This document shows positions 59,123 to 64,000 of a stretch of DNA of 64,000 bases, one piece after another. The stretch is from NCBI GenBank assembly GCA_021307315.1, contig JAJSPD010000032.1, positions 491,398 to 555,397 on the forward strand, read 5' to 3'. This DNA is from Bisporella sp. PMI_857 (taxonomy: Eukaryota > Ascomycota > Leotiomycetes > Helotiales > Helotiaceae). The notes under the pieces are model-generated. The model was given only the letters and a program-made list of their open reading frames with translations, was not told where the DNA came from and did no database searches. The position numbers and the translations under genes were made by a program. How positions within the stretch are numbered: position 1 is the first letter of the stretch; the number at the start of each line of letters is the position of its first letter.

Positions 59123-59343
59123 GATTGTATGTGCTGATGAACGTCGCATGGAGTTGTTTGTACAGTCTACCTCATTATGACTGGTAGTGGGGGACCAGTG
59201 CCAAGCTGGCACGGGATATTCGTGTAAAGTGGAACAGGCGCGTCCAACGCGTCTCTCACATCCACCACTTTCTAATACTTCATTTGACAACTTGGAAAGA
59301 TTGATGAACATCTTTAATTTTTGGTACATTTAAAACTCCAGCA
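59123..59343. promoter_or_regulatory. Short bidirectional promoter of WD40 gene and CTF4, with MCB-like box
   Basis: Only 221 bp separate the two start codons. An ACGCGT hexamer lies at 59247-59252, inside a GC-rich segment (GGCGCGTCCAACGCGTCTC). ACGCGT is the MBF-binding core in yeasts; CTF4 is a replication gene, so S-phase control is plausible. Confidence 0.5.
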
Positions 59344-61963
59344 ATGGCAACGACCACTCAAGTCCGGCAACGGGGTCGGCCCGCGCACACTGCTGGAAGA
59401 ACGCGTCTCGCCTACACTCCTGATGGCACAAAATTGGTGACTGTAGGATCGAACAATTTTGCTCGTGTTTTCAGAACCAACTCTGATGGGGAGCCCACCA
59501 ATATTGATGATATCTCTGAGGATAATCTAGCCGTGGCTGCAACTGTTGGTAATTTCTGCGTACAATGAGCATATCTAATAATTGTCACAGAATACATTCT
59601 TCGTCACTGGTTCAGAGGACGGGACTGTGAGCAAATTCTCCTTCGACACAATGAGCTTCGAAAAATTTCTTATCCGAAGTACCCTTCCCATTCGAGATCT
59701 GGCTCTATCTCCGAACGGCAGATGGTGCGCGGTGGCAAGCGACGAGTTAGTCGTGAAAATTGTCGATACATCAGATACTAGCTCTGTGATGTATTTGCGA
59801 GATCTACCTAAGCCTATAAAGCATTTGTCCTTTGATCCGAGCGGCAAGTATATTGCGCTGTCAGGCACTAATGGTATAGTGTATATCTACTCGTTGGTCA
59901 ACAACGAGCCTGAACTAATGCGCGAAGTTGATGGATTGATTCGGAGTGTGGAGGCGGATAGCGAGACCAGTTCCAAGATTGTCTGGCATCCGGACGGAAG
60001 GGCGTTTGCTGCGCCGACAGCCACTAGAGATATTCAGGTGATGTCTAGAAACGACTGGGAGAACCAGCGGACCTTTGCAAACGGGCATATGGGCGACGTG
60101 ACAGTTGTAGCTTGGTCACCGAATGGGGCGATGTTAGCAACTGCTGGCAAGGACCGGAAGATCATGCTGTGGGAAACCAAAACTCAGAGGGTCATTGCAA
60201 CATACGACTATGCTAACGTCATTGATATGGCTTGGCATCCAACGAATAATATCTTCTCCTTCACCAACTCGGACGGAGAAGTATATATCTACAACGAATT
60301 TGTACCTGCGGAACATTCTCATTTCGCCAAGCTAGGGCTTCAATCTGCTCCTTTCATACATGATCCGCTCATTGATGCGTCTGCGAACGTCTGGCGGCCG
60401 TTGGTAAATGGACATAAAGATGTCCCACATCGAGCCGCTCGACAAGAATCGCCCGACAGCCTGGCTGACCTTCTAGGCTCTGAAATTATGGCTGACGAGG
60501 ATGATTTTGTTGTTGATGATGATGGTGCAGGATACGCCATAGGACTCAATGCAAATGGGAAAAGACCAAATGGAGGGACTAATCCTTATGGTGAATCGCT
60601 TTCTAAACGCCGTACCACTCAAGTTTGGGGACCTCAATACCATGAATCATTTCAACCAGGCGCTACACCATGGCGAGGGAATCGGAAGTACCTCTGCCTC
60701 AATCTTATTGGCTTTGTCTGGACTGTTGATCAAGATACCCACAATACGGTCACCGTAGAATTTTACGATCATGAGTTTAATCGTGACCTTCATTTCACTG
60801 ACACATTCCTCTATGACAAAGCCTGCTTAAATGAGAAGGGCACACTGTTCTCCTGCCCTGTGAATGGCGAGACTCCTGCATCGCTATTCTATCGACCTCA
60901 CGAAACTTGGACAACTAGAGCAGACTGGAGAATTCAGTTACCTAAAGGAGAGGATGTGACGGCCATATCACTCAGCGAATCATTCATCACGGTTACAACA
61001 ACAGCGGACTACGTCAGAATCTATACACTTTTTGGTGTACCATACAGAGTATATAGACAAAAGAGCAGTCCATCAGTCACTTGTGCAAGCTGGCGAGACT
61101 ACGTTCTAACTATTGGAAATGGTCCAGTGGGGCCAGATGGAAACACTATGCTATTATATACTATCCAGAATATTAGGCGAGATGAAATCTGCCAAAACGA
61201 AGATACAGTTGCCTTGCCTGATGGAACTATACTGAAAAGTGTATTCTTTTCAGATAATGGTGTCAGTCCTGCGTTATGTTGAGCGAAAGGCCCAGGCTGA
61301 CAATGTGCACAGGATCCTTGCATTTATGATTCCACGGGAACTCTTCTCACTCTTCTCCATTGGCGTGTTCCCTCTCAAGCGGTCTGGGTACCGCTTCTCG
61401 ATACAAAATTATTGGATCGGCTTGCGTCTGGCCGAAAGACAGAAACCTATTATCCAGTTGCTGTTGCTGACAACAAGTTTCATTGTATTATTCTTAAAGG
61501 TGGCGATCAGTATCCATATTTTCCACGTCCGCTCCTGTCCGAGTTCGAGTTTCATATTCCCCTTTCGACGTGGCCGAAAAGGGATTCCCAGAACGAAAGT
61601 GCCCTCGAAGAAGGCGACGAGCTTAAGAAGTTAGAAAGCGACTATGTTCTCAAGAGCGTATTAACGGCACAGCAGCAAGATTTGATTGACTCAACAAAAA
61701 GCTCACACACGCAGCGTAACGCGCTACAAAAAATGGAGCTCGAAATTGACAAAGCCCTGATCCAAATGATGGCCGTGGAGTGCAGAGAGGGCGAGGAGAG
61801 AGGCATGCGAGCCCTTGAGATAGTTACGCTAATGCGTGACCGCACTGGCCGGATGATTGAGGCGGCTGGGAAGGTAGCTGAACGATATGGGCGTACAGTC
61901 CTTGGGGAAAAGATTCGAGAAATTGGCGAGGAACGACTGACTAGTGGAATTGGCGAGGATTGA
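59344..61963 (+). CDS. CTF4: Ctf4/AND-1 (WDHD1, SepB) replisome hub protein
   Basis: Three exons: 59344-59544, 59591-61261 and 61313-61963, giving 840 aa. Introns 59545-59590 (GTTGGT…CACAG, weak donor) and 61262-61312 (GTCAGT…CACAG) keep frame (LAVAAT-NTFFVTGSEDGTV; FFSDNG-DPCIYDSTGTLL). The N-terminal WD40 propeller (TRLAYTPDGTKLVTVGSNNF, FVTGSEDGTVSKFSF, LALSPNGRWCAVASDELVVK, VAWSPNGAMLATAGKDRKIM) is followed by an acidic linker (MADEDDFVVDDDGAG). The SepB/Ctf4 propeller then carries QYHESFQPGATPWRGNRKYL and FVWTVDQDTHNTVTVEFYDH, and a helical bundle of about 130 residues closes the protein. Ctf4 forms a trimer that ties the CMG helicase to DNA polymerase alpha-primase and cohesion factors. 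The C-terminal HMG box of animal AND-1 is absent, as in other fungi. Confidence 0.94.
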
Positions 61964-62480
61964 TAAGGAACATACAGAACTGGTTATGATGCAGACGGAG
62001 AACAGTGCAAATCTATGCGTTTTGAGATGTGGTAATACACAGCATAGGAAGTTTTTTATGCTATATTTGTTGCCTCAGCCAAAACCCAGGCTAACAAGCT
62101 CATTCTTGGTGTCCTAGAGTTTTAACACAGTGTACCTATTAGTATTTCTCGAGATATATCTACCTTTAAAATCAATACCATCACCACGCAATATGAGATT
62201 TGAAATTTGTATCCTTTTGACCGTCAATGCAACGGGAATAGCATTAAGTGGAGCTATGGCCAATCAGAGGCGGTATTTCAAGTCAATTTCATTTAAATCT
62301 ACCTTCTATTTTTTATTTTTTATTTTTTATTTTTACTAGATTATTATAATACCACTAAAAACTATCACGTATTAAACAAAAAAGTGCCTGGCATGTAATA
62401 TATACATGCTTCGATTGATTCCGCACACAGACAACGTTTTTTGACCACCCTGCTTCGTTCCAAATTCATTTCCATATTAT
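61964..62480. other. 3' flank of CTF4, transition to AT-rich DNA
   Basis: Includes a (TTTTTA)n run at 62305-62336. No gene seen. Base composition shifts to strongly AT-rich from here to the end. Confidence 0.55.
62305..62336. repeat. (TTTTTA)n microsatellite
   Basis: Four or five units of a T-rich hexamer directly downstream of the CTF4 3' flank. Confidence 0.7.
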
Positions 62481-62504
62481 AATAAACTAGTCAACTAGTT
62501 TATT
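62481..62504. repeat. Inverted repeat, 11-bp arms around CA
   Basis: AATAAACTAGT at 62481-62491 and its reverse complement ACTAGTTTATT at 62494-62504. The right arm with its flank (CTAGTTTATTCACAGG, from 62495) recurs as CTAGTTTATTTACAAG at 63655-63670. Confidence 0.75.
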
Positions 62505-62634
62505 CACAGGCGCGCAAGCCAGGAAAGTATTTGTTGCTTCCAGGTGACGCTATCGATATGATCGACGTGCCTATCAAACCAGCTAGCCTAGAGCTATCAA
62601 ATCGACTAGTTACAGGCTCTTTACACCTGCAATA

Positions 62635-62691
62635 GATTATTATTATTATTATTATTATTCCTTTTAACATGCTGTATCAGTCGAGGACTAT
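62635..62691 (+). repeat. Direct repeat, copy 1
   Basis: A block made of (ATT)n followed by CCTTTTAAC(A/G)TGCTG and TATCAGTCGAGGACTATGTA. It recurs 930 bp to the right with one mismatch outside the variable ATT run. A 14-bp perfect palindrome (AGGCCCGCGGGCCT, 62702-62715) follows it by about ten bases. Confidence 0.8.
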
Positions 62692-62759
62692 GTAAACGGC
62701 TAGGCCCGCGGGCCTGGCTTCAGGCAGGCCTTTCTCGTGAGCTTCGCGATTTTAATAAC

Positions 62760-63250
62760 AGTAACAAATACTGTGGTTCTGAATGTGCTTTGTCCGAAAG
62801 TAAAAAAAAAAACGTAAAAGCACTAAATACTTTATAAAAACTGTACTAGTTAATACTAATAAACTAGTAGCTTTAACACACTTTTTCTAAAACTTTTTAT
62901 ATATTTAATAAATGCTAGAAATCGAGTTTTTGTATGTAACTAAAGTTTTTTTTTTAGGGGGTTTTTTTTAACTTTAAAACTACTTTTAAACTTTTCTTTT
63001 TTTTTGCAACTTTTTTTTTTTTGCCGGCTTTGCTGATTTTTTTCTAAAGTTTATTCTTGTCGTTTTTTTAATAGTTAATACTGTTATAGCTTGTACTAAG
63101 TGCTTAAAAGTTGGTTTTTTTTAGCGAAAAGCATAAAAACCGTAAAATAGTAAATAAATATAGTCGCACAAAATTGCTTCGATGTCGAATTAAAACTTAA
63201 AATAAAAGTAAGTCGAGTAAAAAATTTTCATGCTTTAAAAGTATTCGACT
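62760..63250. other. AT-rich spacer with T/A homopolymers
   Basis: About 500 bp of extreme AT content with runs of 7-12 T or A and no coding potential. It sits between the two direct-repeat copies. It looks like decayed repeat DNA rather than a promoter. Confidence 0.5.
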
Positions 63251-63570
63251 GACTGTTATTCTGCCAGCGCGCAAGTAACTAAACAGCGAGTAAATAAAAT
63301 AAGTTTTGCTATATATAGCTGTATAGCTTTTAATTCGAGCTGAAAAGGCCTCTGTTTCGAGTGTGCGTTGTACCGTGCGTTCTCGACTTCAGCTTGAATT
63401 GACTCAATTTCGGCTCTCCAGACGTAAAACGCTGAAGGTTCGTAAAGGGCACCACATACAGGTGTTGAGTCTTCGCCCTCCTCACCTGCAATAGAGCTTT
63501 TGTTGAGCTTTAATCCTCCCTTTTCAACAGAAAATGTTTCTGCCCACACTCGCCGCTTGAGCCGCAACTT

Positions 63571-63621
63571 GATTATTATTATTATTCCTTTTAACGTGCT
63601 GTATCAGTCGAGGACTATGTA
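63571..63621 (+). repeat. Direct repeat, copy 2
   Basis: Second copy of the block at 62635-62691, with a shorter (ATT)n run. It is followed a few bases later by a different hairpin: GCTAGCGC at 63627-63634 and GCGCTAGC at 63639-63646 with a 4-base loop. Confidence 0.8.
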
Positions 63622-63798
63622 GCACGGCTAGCGCCTACGCGCTAGCGTTCCTATCTAGTTTATTTACAAGTAATAGTGGTAGTCGATCTATTCTAGTGAA
63701 TGTTGAGGGTCTAGCCTAATTGTAGCAAATAGCAAAACAAATGAAATCGTAAAAACGTCTATTCTTCCTTTTCTAGCTCTTTTAGCTCCTCTAGCTCT

Positions 63799-63986
63799 TG
63801 TTGGAATGAGAGAGAACATAATTATGTTATTGTAAGATAGGGGCATGGCCTCCTATTTATATGCCTACGTCAGGATCTATATATATAAGATAAAATAAAT
63901 TCAATCGTTTTGATTGGCTCAATCTAATTCCGGAAAAATTGTCCATCACGTGCGAGCATCACTTGACGACGTGTTTTACCCCAACA
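63799..63986. mobile_element. LTR-like unit (solo LTR or LTR of a Ty1/copia-like element)
   Basis: A 188-bp stretch begins TGTTGG and ends CCAACA, the short inverted ends (TG…CA) of retrotransposon LTRs, commonly seen in copia-type elements. Inside are TATA-like stretches on both strands (TATTTATATG near 63874 and TATATATATAAG near 63891). No direct repeat of the flanks is visible, so a solo-LTR target duplication cannot be shown; the second LTR and internal part, if any, would be outside the window or lost. Orientation is not settled. Confidence 0.45.
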
Positions 63987-64000
63987 AAAAAAAGGACATA

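Noticed and set aside
63256..63567. 103-codon minus-strand open frame between the two direct repeats
   Set aside because: No ATG in frame (starts at TTG) and no transposase or other motif recognised; it may be part of a decayed element but cannot be called a gene.
1..64000. tRNA, rRNA, snRNA genes and CRISPR arrays
   Set aside because: Looked for box A/B-like tRNA signals and spaced repeats by eye and found none; a covariance-model search would be needed to exclude short RNAs.

Overview
The window is nuclear DNA of a filamentous ascomycete (Pezizomycotina). Genes carry short introns (mostly 45-120 bp) with GT-AG ends and CTAAC/CTGAC-like branch sites a few bases before the acceptor. The gene set is typical of the group: CENP-W, Ypt1, Rad57, Ctf4, Trm9, a cytosolic-type carnitine acetyltransferase, a GH128 glucanase and GPI-anchored cysteine-rich proteins. 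A Leotiomycete-like fungus fits the look of the proteins and the AT-rich, repeat-bearing right edge, but this placement is inference.

Layout. 0-6 kb: the 3' part of an LRR/F-box-like hypothetical gene (+), an M1 aminopeptidase (-), and a divergent, tiny four-exon gene for the histone-fold kinetochore protein CENP-W (+). 6.7-8.7 kb: a YAG7-like protein with a spliced RGG tail. 9.5-10.5 kb: a decayed NmrA-like pseudogene (-). 11.5-15.6 kb: a secreted, probably GPI-anchored cysteine-rich protein (+), an aldo/keto reductase (-) and a GFO/IDH/MocA oxidoreductase (+). 16.7-21.5 kb: a six-exon ubiquitin-specific protease (-), tRNA methyltransferase Trm9 (+) and a Myb-domain regulator (-). 21.5-25.3 kb holds no convincing gene. 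25.3-30 kb: tubulin cofactor B (+) and a DUF726 hydrolase (-). 30-33 kb holds no convincing gene. 33-36.3 kb: a membrane RING-H2 E3 ligase (+) and a single-pass cysteine-rich surface protein (-). 38-43.7 kb: RAD57 (+) and a carnitine acetyltransferase (+). 45.5-46.7 kb: GH128 (+). 46.7-50.2 kb holds no convincing gene. 50.2-56.5 kb: Rab GTPase YPT1 (-), a probably mitochondrial hypothetical protein (+) and a 1003-residue protein of unknown function (-). 57.8-62 kb: a WD40 protein (-) and, divergently, the replisome hub CTF4 (+). From about 62.3 kb to the end the DNA becomes AT-rich, with direct repeats, palindromes and an LTR-like unit.

There is no operon or obvious secondary-metabolite cluster. 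Most genes are housekeeping functions transcribed independently. Two chromosome-biology genes (CTF4, RAD57) have an ACGCGT (MCB-like) box just upstream. I found no CRISPR array, rRNA or tRNA by eye and no clearly novel multi-gene system. The most useful observations are gene-structure ones (an 11-nt and a 32-nt coding exon, a probable GC-AG intron, a Walker A motif split by an intron), a relic gene, a start problem in the Myb gene, and an uncatalogued-looking repeat at the right edge. Exon joints were worked out by hand from splice signals and frame continuity.
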